A DNA stretch of 64,000 bases, from the NCBI GenBank assembly GCA_014727915.1, contig WJMO01000004.1, positions 1 to 64,000 on the forward strand, given 5' to 3'. Below are positions 17,003 through 26,460 of the stretch, piece after piece; the stretch's first letter is position 1, and every line of letters begins with the position of its first letter. The notes beneath the pieces are model-generated. The model had not been told where the DNA came from. It saw only the letters and a list, made by a program, of their open reading frames with translations, and did not search any database. A program made the translations under genes and the position numbers. This DNA comes from Candidatus Altarchaeales archaeon. Lineage in GTDB: Archaea > Altiarchaeota > Altiarchaeia > IMC4 > SCGC-AAA252-I15.

Positions 17003-18055
17003 TCACCTCTTCTGCAGGTGCACGCCCTTTATCTTGCCCTTGTTCTTCGCGTACCTGCTGTAGTCTACGTACTCCTTATCCCCTATCCTATCCATTATCG
17101 GCTCCTTGTTCCTATTCTTATCCATTTCCTTTGTGACTTCTATGACGAACGAGTCCGACCCCGCTCCTGACCCGTATGAGGTCGCCAGTATCAGCTCTCC
17201 CGGCTCTGCCACGTCCAATACGGCGCTCAAACCCAGTGGTGTTGCGCCGGAGTAGGTGTTGCCTATGACAGGCGTCAGCAGGCCGGTTTCTATCTGCTCC
17301 TTCCTGAATCCGAGCATCGAACCCACTGCAAGCGGGAACTTCCCATTGGGCTGGTGGAACACTGCATAGTCGAAGTCTTCTGGTTTCAGGCTGTTGCGTT
17401 CCATTATCTTTTTGCTGGCCGAAGTGACGTGCTTGAAGTATGCCGGCTCGCCCGTGAACCTTGAACCGTGCATGGGGAAGTCCTGGCCCTCCCGCCTCCA
17501 GAAGTCGGGGGTGTCAGTGGTGAACGAGTAGGTGTCCCGTATCTCCGCTATAACCCGCTTCTCACCTATGATATAGGCCGCCCCGCCGGCTGATGCGGTG
17601 TATTCGAGCGCGTCCCCGGGGCGTCCCTGGCTGGTGTCCGCGCCGATGGCCATGCCATATTTCACAGTCTTCGACTTTGATAGCGCATAGCACGTCTGTA
17701 TGGCTGCGGTCCCCGCCTTGCAGGCGAACTCGTAGTCGGCTGCCGTTAGGTCGGGCGTTGCCCCGACCGCTTCCGCGACTATGGTCGCAGTGGGCTTCAC
17801 AGCGTAGGGGTGGGATTCGCTGCCCACATAAACCGCTTCGATGTCCTTCGGGTCTATATTCGCGTGCCTGACTGCCGTCCTCGCTGCTTCGACCGATATC
17901 GTTACGACGTCCTCGTCCAGTGCCGGGACGCTCTTCTCCTTCACGTTCAATCCCCTGCTGAGCCGTTCTCCGTCCCCTCCCCATACAACGCTTATGTCGT
18001 GGGTCCTTATCCTGTACCTGGGCACGTATGCGCCGTATCCTACTATCCCTGTCAT
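17003..18055 (-). CDS. Hydroxymethylglutaryl-CoA synthase
   Basis: Joins acetoacetyl-CoA and acetyl-CoA to HMG-CoA, the second step of the mevalonate pathway. The 350-residue length is typical of archaeal HMGS, shorter than the eukaryotic enzyme. The catalytic Cys lies in [11 protein letters not shown] (about residue 111), the conserved His in FHQPNGKFP (about 235), and the C-terminal half has [12 protein letters not shown]. The [16 protein letters not shown] start is diagnostic for the family. Its start overlaps the stop of the upstream regulator by four bases and its stop touches the thiolase gene, so the set is translated as one operon. Confidence 0.96.
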   Translation of the reverse strand: MTGIVGYGAYVPRYRIRTHDISVVWGGDGERLSRGLNVKEKSVPALDEDVVTISVEAARTAVRHANIDPKDIEAVYVGSESHPYAVKPTATIVAEAVGATPDLTAADYEFACKAGTAAIQTCYALSKSKTVKYGMAIGADTSQGRPGDALEYTASAGGAAYIIGEKRVIAEIRDTYSFTTDTPDFWRREGQDFPMHGSRFTGEPAYFKHVTSASKKIMERNSLKPEDFDYAVFHQPNGKFPLAVGSMLGFRKEQIETGLLTPVIGNTYSGATPLGLSAVLDVAEPGELILATSYGSGAGSDSFVIEVTKEMDKNRNKEPIMDRIGDKEYVDYSRYAKNKGKIKGVHLQKR

Positions 18056-18759
18056 GTCAGCATCCTCCCGAGTCTATCTATTAGCGTGTCTTCGCTTTTA
18101 ATCTTTGACACGACCAACGGTATCCTCTCGCTTTCCGCTATGTGCTTGGCGAGGCTGTCCACCTTGTCGGGTGTCGGTCCGTGCAAGACTATCATCTCAG
18201 GCTTAGGCTGAGTTACCTTCACGGCTATCATCGGCGACCTGCCCATCTTCACCTTTGTGAATATGAGCGCCCTGTCTGTGCTGGAACCGTATATGCTCCT
18301 GAACTCACGCTCTGACATGTTCATTATCGCCTGTATGCTGTCTATTATCGTGTATCCTCTCAGGTCCCTGTTGGATAGCAGCCTCTTGTTGGCGACCACT
18401 TCCCCCTCAACTGCTTTCACGAGCCTGCTGGCCTTCACGGGTTTTGGGAGTTCTCTGAGTTCTATTATAGCGTCTGTGACGGGGCTCACTATGAACTTGC
18501 TTATGGTCTTTCCTCCTCTCTCCTCGTCCACGGTTATCAGGGTCTCCACGAACCTCTTCACGAAGCCCGTGCCAGGGGAGTTCCGCCTGCCGGACTCGTA
18601 GTCTGATATCACCGACGGGGATAATTTCAGCCTGCTGGCTAGTTCTCCTTGTTTCAGCCCGAATATCTCCCTCCACTTTCTCATGGAATCCGAGGACTTG
18701 TCAGCCAGCGTTATGTCGCCGGCTATGTTCTTGGCCACGCTCTCTTTCGCAGTCAACAT
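18052..18759 (-). CDS. HTH regulator at head of the mevalonate operon
   Basis: A 235-residue protein with an N-terminal XRE-type helix-turn-helix (residues 31-58, [19 protein letters not shown] then DYESGRR). A C-terminal domain of about 150 residues has alternating strands and helices and ends in a [22 protein letters not shown] segment. Similar HTH proteins precede HMG-CoA synthase in methanogens. Position and overlap (ATGA with the HMGS gene) suggest that it controls isoprenoid synthesis. Its own promoter carries an inverted repeat (18799-18832) near the TATA box, so autoregulation is likely. The ligand is unknown; an isoprenoid intermediate would be a guess. Confidence 0.88.
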   Translation of the reverse strand: MLTAKESVAKNIAGDITLADKSSDSMRKWREIFGLKQGELASRLKLSPSVISDYESGRRNSPGTGFVKRFVETLITVDEERGGKTISKFIVSPVTDAIIELRELPKPVKASRLVKAVEGEVVANKRLLSNRDLRGYTIIDSIQAIMNMSEREFRSIYGSSTDRALIFTKVKMGRSPMIAVKVTQPKPEMIVLHGPTPDKVDSLAKHIAESERIPLVVSKIKSEDTLIDRLGRMLT

Positions 18760-18783
18760 GCCGTCAAATAATAAGCCAACCCA

Positions 18784-18793
18784 CTATATAAAT
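18784..18793 (-). promoter_or_regulatory. TATA box of the mevalonate operon
   Basis: CGATTTATATAG on the minus strand lies about 25-33 bases before the ATG at 18759, fitting a leaderless transcript of the regulator gene. Confidence 0.65.
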
Positions 18794-18798
18794 CGTCG

Positions 18799-18832
18799 AA
18801 AAATCAATCGTCTATTGTCGAAGTTGATTTTT
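18799..18832. promoter_or_regulatory. Candidate operator, AAAAATCAA-N16-TTGATTTTT
   Basis: A perfect 9-bp inverted repeat with a 16-bp spacer, just upstream of the operon TATA box and between the divergent regulator and mcm genes. A direct motif GTCGAA also occurs twice (18795-18800 and 18817-18822). The regulator encoded next to it is the obvious candidate to bind. Confidence 0.5.
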
Positions 18833-18874
18833 TAATAGGGGACCTCCCTATACCTTAATCCACTTTCTGTTGGG

Positions 18875-20887
18875 GTGTGTGATTTGAAGAAGATCGAATC
18901 CTTCATCGGCAAGCATAAGGAGCAGCTGAGGAAACTTGGGGAGAAATACCCCGAGCGTAAGAGCCTCATCCTCGACTTCGAAGAGCTCGAGCGCTACGAC
19001 AACGACCTGGCCGACAGGCTGCGCGCAACACCCGACGAAGTGCTGGTCGACTTCAACGACGTATTGAACGCCATGGGAGTCTTGACCATGGTGGAGAACC
19101 CCAAGTTCAACGTCAGGTTCAAGAACATGCCCCGCGAACGCGGATACACCATACTGGTCCGCGACATAACCGCCGAGCACATAGGAAAGTATCTCCAGGT
19201 GGAGGGAGTCGTTAACAGGATAAGCGACGTGCTCCCGAAGGTGAGCAAGGCGTTGTTCGTGTGCAACCGCTGCGACGAGCACAACTGGATCCAACAGGAC
19301 AAGCGCATGCTAATCGAACCCTCAAGGTGCAGGAGCTGCGGTAAGGGAGACTTCCGCTTCATACCCGAGGAGAGCGAGTGGATAGACGTACAGCACATCG
19401 AAATCCAGGAGCCGTTGGAGATGCTCAAGGGCGGAGAGCAGGCCCGGAGGATAGAGCTATGGGCGGAGGAGGACATGACAGACGAGGTCACCGCCGGGGA
19501 CAAGATACTCGTAACGGGCACGGTGCGTTTGAAGCCCCCCAAGTTCAAGGGCAGCGTCTACCAGAAGTTCATAGAAGTCAACCACCTGGAAGGCATAGAA
19601 CGGGAGTTCGAGGAGTTCGACATAACCGACGAGGAGGAGAAGGAGATACTCGAGCTTTCCAAGGACCCCAGGTTGCATGATAAGATAGTGGGCAGCATCG
19701 CCCCCTCCATCTACGGCTACAACGAGGTGAAGGAGGCCATCGCATTGCAGCTGTTCGGAGGCCGCCAGGGCAAGATACTGCCTGACGGCACGAAGGCACG
19801 GGGTGACATGCACCTGCTCCTCATCGGAGACCCGGGTGTCGCTAAGTCGAGGATACTGCAGTACGTGGACCAGATAGCGCCCAAGAGCATCTACGTCACC
19901 GGAAAAGGGACGACGGGCGCGGGGTTGACGGCTACGGCGGAGCGGGATGAACTGGCCGACGGCGCGTGGACCCTCAAGGCGGGGGCGCTGGTGCTGGCAG
20001 GCGGGGGGATTGCGGGCATCGACGAGTTCGACAAGATGAGCAAGGAGGACCGGAGTGCCATGCACGAGGCCATGGAACAGCAGACGATCAGCGTCGCGAA
20101 GGCGGGCATAATAACCAAGTTCAAGGCCAACACCTCCATACTGGCGGCGTCGAATCCGAAGTTCAGCAGGTTCGACAACTACAAGCCCCTCGCGGAGCAG
20201 TTCGACATACCCCCCACGCTGATCTCAAGGTTCGACCTTATCTTCCCCATCAGGGACATACTGGACAGCGAGCACGATCGGAGCATCGCAGACCACATGC
20301 TGAAGATGCACCGGAGCGAGGAGCTCGAGGAGATAAAACCGGACATAGACCCTGAGCTGTTCAGGAAATACATCGCCTACGCAAGGCGGAACATACACCC
20401 GGAGCTGACGCTCGACACTTCCGACAAGATCAAGGAATACTACGTGCAGCTGCGCGCCCGGGGCAAGGAAGGCACAGCGGCCGCGACCCCAAGGCAGCTT
20501 GAGGCGCTGGTAAGGTTGAGCGAGGCGTCGGCCAAGCTGAGGCTGAGCAACGAGGTCTCCGTGGGGGACGTTGAGCGGGCGATAAAGCTGACGGACTTCG
20601 TGATAAAGGAGATAGCATACGACGCGGCCACGGGCGAGTTCGACATAGACCGCATAGTAACCGACCATCCGAAGAGCGTCCGCGACCGGCTGAGAACGAT
20701 CGAAGACATAATCCGCGAGCTGACAGAGTCTTCCCCGGACGGTATGGCGTCGATGGCCAGCATACTCGAATCAACAGGGGAGAAGGACATCGACAAGTTC
20801 GAAGTCGAAAAACTCATCTCAGAATTGAAGAAGAAGGGCGAAATCTACGAGCCACGCCACGGCAAGTTCATGTTCACCGAAGAGTGA
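18875..20887 (+). CDS. mcm: Replicative helicase MCM
   Basis: The archaeal replicative DNA helicase, a homohexamer moving 3' to 5' on the leading strand template. The 670-residue protein has an N-terminal domain with a zinc site (CNRCDEHN … CRSCG, about residues 127-154) and the AAA+ core. The core has Walker A GDPGVAKS near 307, Walker B GIDEFDKM near 375 and arginine-finger SRFDLIFPI near 430. A C-terminal winged helix (610-670) ends with EPRHGKFMF. No intein is present. GTG 18875 gives MCDLKKIES; a TTG at 18884 follows the SD-like GGGGTG at a better distance and could be the real start. Confidence 0.96.
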   Translation: MCDLKKIESFIGKHKEQLRKLGEKYPERKSLILDFEELERYDNDLADRLRATPDEVLVDFNDVLNAMGVLTMVENPKFNVRFKNMPRERGYTILVRDITAEHIGKYLQVEGVVNRISDVLPKVSKALFVCNRCDEHNWIQQDKRMLIEPSRCRSCGKGDFRFIPEESEWIDVQHIEIQEPLEMLKGGEQARRIELWAEEDMTDEVTAGDKILVTGTVRLKPPKFKGSVYQKFIEVNHLEGIEREFEEFDITDEEEKEILELSKDPRLHDKIVGSIAPSIYGYNEVKEAIALQLFGGRQGKILPDGTKARGDMHLLLIGDPGVAKSRILQYVDQIAPKSIYVTGKGTTGAGLTATAERDELADGAWTLKAGALVLAGGGIAGIDEFDKMSKEDRSAMHEAMEQQTISVAKAGIITKFKANTSILAASNPKFSRFDNYKPLAEQFDIPPTLISRFDLIFPIRDILDSEHDRSIADHMLKMHRSEELEEIKPDIDPELFRKYIAYARRNIHPELTLDTSDKIKEYYVQLRARGKEGTAAATPRQLEALVRLSEASAKLRLSNEVSVGDVERAIKLTDFVIKEIAYDAATGEFDIDRIVTDHPKSVRDRLRTIEDIIRELTESSPDGMASMASILESTGEKDIDKFEVEKLISELKKKGEIYEPRHGKFMFTEE

Positions 20888-20893
20888 CCCACC

Positions 20894-21394
20894 ATGACCG
20901 AGTTTTTCGACATCGTTGACGACGATGATAACGTGGTGGGCAGGGCAGGCAGACAGGAGGCCCATGATAATCACCTTTTGCACCGGAGCGTCCAGTTCTT
21001 CATATTCGACCCCGAGAACAGGATACTAGTCAACAGGCGGTCGCAGGGCAAGGAGTTCTTCGCGGGCATGTGGAGCATCGTATTGGGCGGGCACGTGCCA
21101 AGCGGCGAATCATATTATGACGCGGTCGTCCGGGAGGCTGAGGAGGAGGCAGGCGTGACATCCGAACCTTTCAAGATCGGCCACTTCAAGAAGCGACTTC
21201 CGGAGGAAAGCGAGAACGTCATGGTCTACGGGTTCCGAACAGCTGAGAAACCCGACCTGCTGGCCGAGGAGATAGAATACGGGGAGTTCATGACCCTTGA
21301 AGAGGCCAAAAAGAAGATAGAGGAGGCCGAGTTCATACCTGAAACCGCGCAGCTGCTACCCCTCCTCGAGGAACACCTGTCAAACAATGCGTAG
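20894..21394 (+). CDS. Nudix hydrolase, IDI/YfcD-like
   Basis: A 166-residue Nudix protein with a complete Nudix box, GHVPSGE…REAEEEAGV (residues 75-97), which binds the metal and diphosphate. The N-terminal DIVDDDDNVVGRAGRQEAHDNHLLHRSV is the type shared by YfcD-like hydrolases and isopentenyl-diphosphate isomerase type 1. The catalytic Cys of true IDI enzymes is not apparent at the expected place before the Nudix box, so hydrolase activity on an unknown nucleotide or diphosphate is more likely. It starts 6 bases after the mcm stop and is probably co-transcribed. Confidence 0.8.
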   Translation: MTEFFDIVDDDDNVVGRAGRQEAHDNHLLHRSVQFFIFDPENRILVNRRSQGKEFFAGMWSIVLGGHVPSGESYYDAVVREAEEEAGVTSEPFKIGHFKKRLPEESENVMVYGFRTAEKPDLLAEEIEYGEFMTLEEAKKKIEEAEFIPETAQLLPLLEEHLSNNA

Positions 21395-21480
21395 TTTCAC
21401 TTTCAAACGCGTTAACCGCTTTTATAGCCGTTTTCAAAGTATTATACTCCAAAATCTGAGGATAAATTTGGTGTGTTAGA

Positions 21481-23439
<1,959 letters not shown>

Positions 23440-23501
23440 GAAACTCCCCCGTTTATCCGGGATATAGCAGATGCCTATCTTCTGCTCTATTAGGATAATA
23501 G

Positions 23502-23519
23502 CCACACTTTAAAGTGTGG
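23502..23519. promoter_or_regulatory. Perfect 18-bp palindrome upstream of the presenilin-like gene
   Basis: CCACACTTTAAAGTGTGG is a perfect palindrome directly before a TATA-like TTATTTAT (23520-23527), which in turn is about 30 bases before the ATG at 23557. This is the place of the B-recognition element, so it is a good operator candidate. It could also serve as a terminator hairpin for acs, because a pyrimidine-rich T-run follows. Confidence 0.6.
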
Positions 23520-23556
23520 TTATTTATCTTCTTTTTCTTCTTTATCTTATCTGAAC

Positions 23557-24366
23557 ATGAAGAACTTCCCCAACCTGGTGTTGCTATGCTCCATATACCT
23601 GACCACCATCCTATTGGGTCTGAACACCGGGTCCTTCCTTCTGCCGTTGATGTATCCCCCGGAGGGCGGCGAGCAGGTCATCGCCCCAATAGTTCAAGAG
23701 CCTGAGAGCGTGACTTCATCCCTGTGGATATTCGTCTACATAATCCTCGTGACCTTCATATTGTTGTTCCTTTTGAAGAGGCGGATGGGCTTCATAATAA
23801 AGCTGGCGTTGTTCTTCTCCTTTTTCATGGGAACACTATTCACGATGGTCTCCGTATTGGGTGACTGGGGCATGATAGCCACGGCTGCCATGCTGGCGCT
23901 CGTGCTATGGAAGAGGGAGAGCTTCATAGTCGCGAACGTGGCGTTGATATTCACTATCTCCGGGATAGGCGCGATACTCGGCGCTTCTCTCGGTTTCCTC
24001 CCGGCCCTCGTGCTGCTGGTGCTCATGTCCGCATACGATTATGTCGCGGTGTTTGTCACGAAGCATATGGTGACGTTGGCGGAGGAGAGCAAGGGCAAGT
24101 TCGCTTTCATGTTCCTCATACCCGCTGGTGACCGTATCATGGGATTGGGTTCGGGCGACATCGCGCTGCCTTTGACGTTCACAGTGTCCGTGATGGCATC
24201 CCATGGGGCTGGATATGCGGTGCCGACGGCTTTCGGCGGTTTGATGGGGTTGGTGTGGCTCTACTATTTCATACAGACCAAGGAGAAGATTACGCTGCCT
24301 GCGCTGCCGCCCATATCCATCGGTCTCATACTAGGATTCGCGATAACAAAATTCATACTCGGATAA
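23557..24366 (+). CDS. Presenilin-type intramembrane aspartyl protease (A22)
   Basis: A 269-residue membrane protein with about eight or nine hydrophobic helices. The three family signatures are in the right order: YD in MSAYDYVAVF (about residue 161), GxGD in GLGSGDIALPL (about 205), and PAL in LPALPPISIG near the C-terminus (about 250). The two Asp residues form the active site that cleaves substrates inside the membrane. Archaeal presenilin/SPP homologues act on unknown substrates, perhaps signal-peptide remnants. SppA, which could act in the same pathway, is encoded at 29135-29980. The ATG follows a TATA-like box by about 30 bases. Confidence 0.93.
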   Translation: MKNFPNLVLLCSIYLTTILLGLNTGSFLLPLMYPPEGGEQVIAPIVQEPESVTSSLWIFVYIILVTFILLFLLKRRMGFIIKLALFFSFFMGTLFTMVSVLGDWGMIATAAMLALVLWKRESFIVANVALIFTISGIGAILGASLGFLPALVLLVLMSAYDYVAVFVTKHMVTLAEESKGKFAFMFLIPAGDRIMGLGSGDIALPLTFTVSVMASHGAGYAVPTAFGGLMGLVWLYYFIQTKEKITLPALPPISIGLILGFAITKFILG

Positions 24367-24383
24367 TATGGAGAAATTTAAAA

Positions 24384-24393
24384 CTATTTAAAC
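24384..24393 (+). promoter_or_regulatory. TATA-like box of the 32-residue membrane ORF
   Basis: CTATTTAAAC lies 23-32 bases before the ATG at 24416, a proper leaderless spacing for a gene otherwise easy to miss. Confidence 0.45.
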
Positions 24394-24415
24394 AAAAACC
24401 GTAATAGCTTAAAAA

Positions 24416-24514
24416 ATGAAGAATCCGTTCTGGGAGATATGGGCTGGCATCATAATGGCAGTGCTCATGCTACTCCTGATATCCTTCTACATGAACCGGC
24501 TCTCACTGCCCTGA
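24416..24514 (+). CDS. Small single-helix membrane protein, 32 residues
   Basis: The frame encodes MKNPFWEIWAG followed by a strong hydrophobic helix (IIMAVLMLLLISFYM) and a short NRLSLP tail. A TATA-like box stands at the right distance upstream. It lies 49 bases after the presenilin-like gene, on the same strand, and its last 12 bases overlap the 3' end of the convergent unknown gene. Short proteins of this design often are subunits or regulators of membrane complexes, but nothing in the sequence identifies a partner. Conservation would decide whether it is real. Confidence 0.5.
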   Translation: MKNPFWEIWAGIIMAVLMLLLISFYMNRLSLP

Positions 24515-25558
24515 ACCCCTGAAGAAAGCGGCGCCACCCTCATAGGCTCTCATGCCCTTGCTCTTCAACAGCATAGCCTGCGACCCGCCCAATCCCCTGA
24601 AACAGGACCGTTGGATGTACCACTCGCCCAGCTGGTCCAATAATCTGTCCCGCTCGTCCAACATGTCCGACTCAGTTAGCCCGCGCTTTGCCACGCCGAA
24701 GTCCGGCACATACCTGTAAATACCATCCTCAGATAGCTCGAAGTTTGCGATGTGGCATTCGTTCTGGAGGCTGACGCCCATGCTGTGTATCAGCCCGAGT
24801 ATCGCCATCGGCCAGGTCACCGACCCTTCCAGGAGCACGTCACGTGGCATGCCCGAAGCCCGGGATATGTAGCTGAAGTGTTTCTCGTTCATGGGCAGCT
24901 GGCTGCCCATGCTGAACATCCTGTATCCTGGCTTGTACTTGAAGAATATCATCCTCGCCGGCATTTCCCTGTCCTCGCCGTAGAGTTCGAGCTTATCCCG
25001 GGGGTACTCGACCATCAGTGACGGCCCGAACATTGGGAACCTTATGCCCTTCCCCAGGCCTTCCTCGATAAGTCCCGTGCTGAAGTAGAAGTCTTTGGAG
25101 TCCAGTTCCTCATGCGTTCCGCTTCCCCTCTCACCGGGGACCTTCACCCTTATCAGGCTTCTCTCTCCTCCGACCATGCACCACATTCCCAGCACGTGAC
25201 TCCTGAAAGACCCTGTCTCATGGCATACCCAACCCATGCCCTGCCTGTCGCTCCTCTCCTCCCATTCCCTGTACTGTGGTTTTTCCATCATCGGGTTCTC
25301 CTCGTCGACTTCCATCCTGGCGGATGTCAGATGCTGGAGGAAGCCCCGCCCCTCCCGGCCTGCAAGCCTGCTGGGGCTAACTGGTATGTAGCTGCAGTGT
25401 TCCACGTTGAAGTTCGGCTCGTATAATGTTATGGTGGCCTGTTTCTCCCCTCTGTCGCTGAACTCGAGCCTCCGGCACCTGTTGGCCAAAGACTGTGACT
25501 CAACGGAAAGGCCAGAAACCATCAGATCCGGCTCGACGCCACCCCTCAAAACCTCCAT
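24503..25558 (-). CDS. Unknown protein with protein-kinase-like motifs
   Basis: The preferred start is ATG 25558 (MEVLRGGVEP), giving 351 residues; the longer frame to 25651 would run into the tRNA-Met gene. No family is recognised overall. Near residues 260-300 the order LGLIHSMGVSLQNECHIANFELSEDG … YVPDFGVAKRG recalls the catalytic loop and DFG motif of kinases of the ABC1/RIO/aminoglycoside type ('h..gv.HgDlh..Nil……liDFG.A'). The HGD Asp is replaced (QNECH), so it may be a degenerate kinase or only a resemblance. No membrane helix is obvious. It is convergent with the small membrane ORF. Confidence 0.55.
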   Translation of the reverse strand: MEVLRGGVEPDLMVSGLSVESQSLANRCRRLEFSDRGEKQATITLYEPNFNVEHCSYIPVSPSRLAGREGRGFLQHLTSARMEVDEENPMMEKPQYREWEERSDRQGMGWVCHETGSFRSHVLGMWCMVGGERSLIRVKVPGERGSGTHEELDSKDFYFSTGLIEEGLGKGIRFPMFGPSLMVEYPRDKLELYGEDREMPARMIFFKYKPGYRMFSMGSQLPMNEKHFSYISRASGMPRDVLLEGSVTWPMAILGLIHSMGVSLQNECHIANFELSEDGIYRYVPDFGVAKRGLTESDMLDERDRLLDQLGEWYIQRSCFRGLGGSQAMLLKSKGMRAYEGGAAFFRGSGQ

Positions 25559-25615
25559 GACAGTAAAGGGATAGGGAGCAGGGGATATTATCTGTGATTG
25601 TAGGATGATGAGAAG

Positions 25616-25722
25616 TAGCGGGGGGTGGATTTTCAAGGCTTCAGGGCGCACCTAACGCCATTTTGAACCACCGGCCTTCGGGTTATGAGCCCGACGAGCA
25701 CTCCTGACTGCTCAACCCCGCT
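25616..25722 (-). tRNA. Initiator tRNA-Met (CAT) with T-loop intron
   Basis: Read on the minus strand from 25722. The acceptor AGCGGGG pairs with CCCCGCT (25617-25623), the D stem is GAGC/GCTC, and the anticodon arm is TCGGG-CTCATAA-CCCGA. The T arm is GGTGG … CCACC. The A1-T72 pair and the GGG/CCC anticodon stem are marks of the initiator. The T arm is interrupted: after GGTGGTTCAAAA comes a 32-base insert before TCCACC. Removing it gives a 7-base T loop TTCAAAT and a 75-base tRNA. TTCAA and TTGAA pair with a 3-base AAT bulge on each strand, next to GGC/GCC, a bulge-helix-bulge pattern. The exact joint is ambiguous because AAAA occurs on both sides. Confidence 0.85.
25630..25661 (-). other. 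Intron of initiator tRNA-Met, about 32 bases
   Basis: The inserted segment contains its own hairpin, GGCG-TTAGGTG-CGCC, and the TTGAA half of the bulge-helix-bulge. The boundaries given assume a 7-base T loop and may shift by up to three bases within the A4 runs. Position is equivalent to about 59/60 of the mature tRNA, not the usual 37/38. Confidence 0.75.
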
Positions 25723-25806
25723 GTTTTAGTCTTATGTCGTTTCTGGTATATAAGGGGTGTTCTAGGGTGTTTTTATAGCATTGTTACCTTATATTTCGGG
25801 TACACG

Positions 25807-25962
25807 ATGGCTAAGTTCAAGGAGGCTGAGGCGCGTTTGTTCAAGGGGGTTTGCATGCACTGCAACTCGAAGAACCCGTTGAAAGCCAGCAAATGCCGCA
25901 AATGCGGGAAAGTCGATAAGATAAGGCGTAAGAGGCGTAAGAAGACCGCCACTGCCGGATAG
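25807..25962 (+). CDS. rpl40e: Ribosomal protein L40e
   Basis: A 51-residue zinc-ribbon protein of the large ribosomal subunit, found in archaea and eukaryotes. The sequence [19 protein letters not shown]…[14 protein letters not shown] shows the two CxxC zinc pairs (residues 16-19 and 30-33) in the family-typical place, followed by a basic tail RRKRRKK. The ATG at 25807 is preceded by CTTATATTTCGG, which may act as a TATA element though it is close to the start. Neighbours are tRNA-Met and a membrane protein. Confidence 0.95.
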   Translation: MAKFKEAEARLFKGVCMHCNSKNPLKASKCRKCGKVDKIRRKRRKKTATAG

Positions 25963-25999
25963 AACCGCATAATAAAGTCTGCTTCTAATTCTGTACATC

Positions 26000-26455
26000 A
26001 TGGAAGAGGAGGGCATAGGCTCCAGCTTGCATTTCTACTGGGAGATACTCATCGTGTTCGCGGCTTTGGTCAGCGTTGTCTCCCTGTTGGTCGAGTTTAC
26101 CATTCACTTGGACGAGGAGATCGAGCATGCCCTCCATCTCATAGACTATGTTGCGCTTTCTCTGTTCGGTGTGGACATATTATTGAAGTACCGGATATAC
26201 AGGCATCACTCACGTGATAGGTTGCAGTTCTTGAAGGCCAACTGGCTTGACATACTGGCGGTTATACCCTTGTTCAGGATATTCCGGATGTCCCGGTTCG
26301 CGAGGTTGAGCAGGCTGGTTAAGATGCGGAAGAGCGCCAGGGCACTGTCTCGGGTCGAAGAGGTCACTGTTGGCGTGGAGAAGGTTAATAAGGGGGTGTC
26401 CGGCGTGGCTCACGGACATCATATAACGGACGCAGCTGAAAATCTGAGGAAGTGA
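26000..26455 (+). CDS. Voltage-sensor-like membrane protein without a pore
   Basis: A 151-residue protein with four predicted helices: EILIVFAALVSVVSLLVEF (S1-like), DYVALSLFGVDILLKYRIY (S2-like, with the acidic residue typical before the basic end), NWLDILAVIPLFRIF (S3-like), and RFARLSRLVKMRKSARAL (S4-like, basic residues every three or four positions). This is the order of the voltage-sensor half of 6-helix ion channels. The S5-P-S6 pore is absent: after S4 comes a soluble tail rich in Val, His and Lys. It may be a stand-alone sensor, proton channel, or regulatory subunit. It is convergent with the next gene. Truncation of a longer channel is not supported by any remnant downstream. Confidence 0.7.
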   Translation: MEEEGIGSSLHFYWEILIVFAALVSVVSLLVEFTIHLDEEIEHALHLIDYVALSLFGVDILLKYRIYRHHSRDRLQFLKANWLDILAVIPLFRIFRMSRFARLSRLVKMRKSARALSRVEEVTVGVEKVNKGVSGVAHGHHITDAAENLRK

Positions 26456-26460
26456 GGTTT

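Noticed and set aside
20894..21394. Calling the Nudix protein isopentenyl-diphosphate isomerase
   Set aside because: The catalytic Cys of type 1 IDI is not seen before the Nudix box.
25559..25651. Longer start of the kinase-like gene
   Set aside because: The extension runs into the initiator tRNA gene on the same strand.
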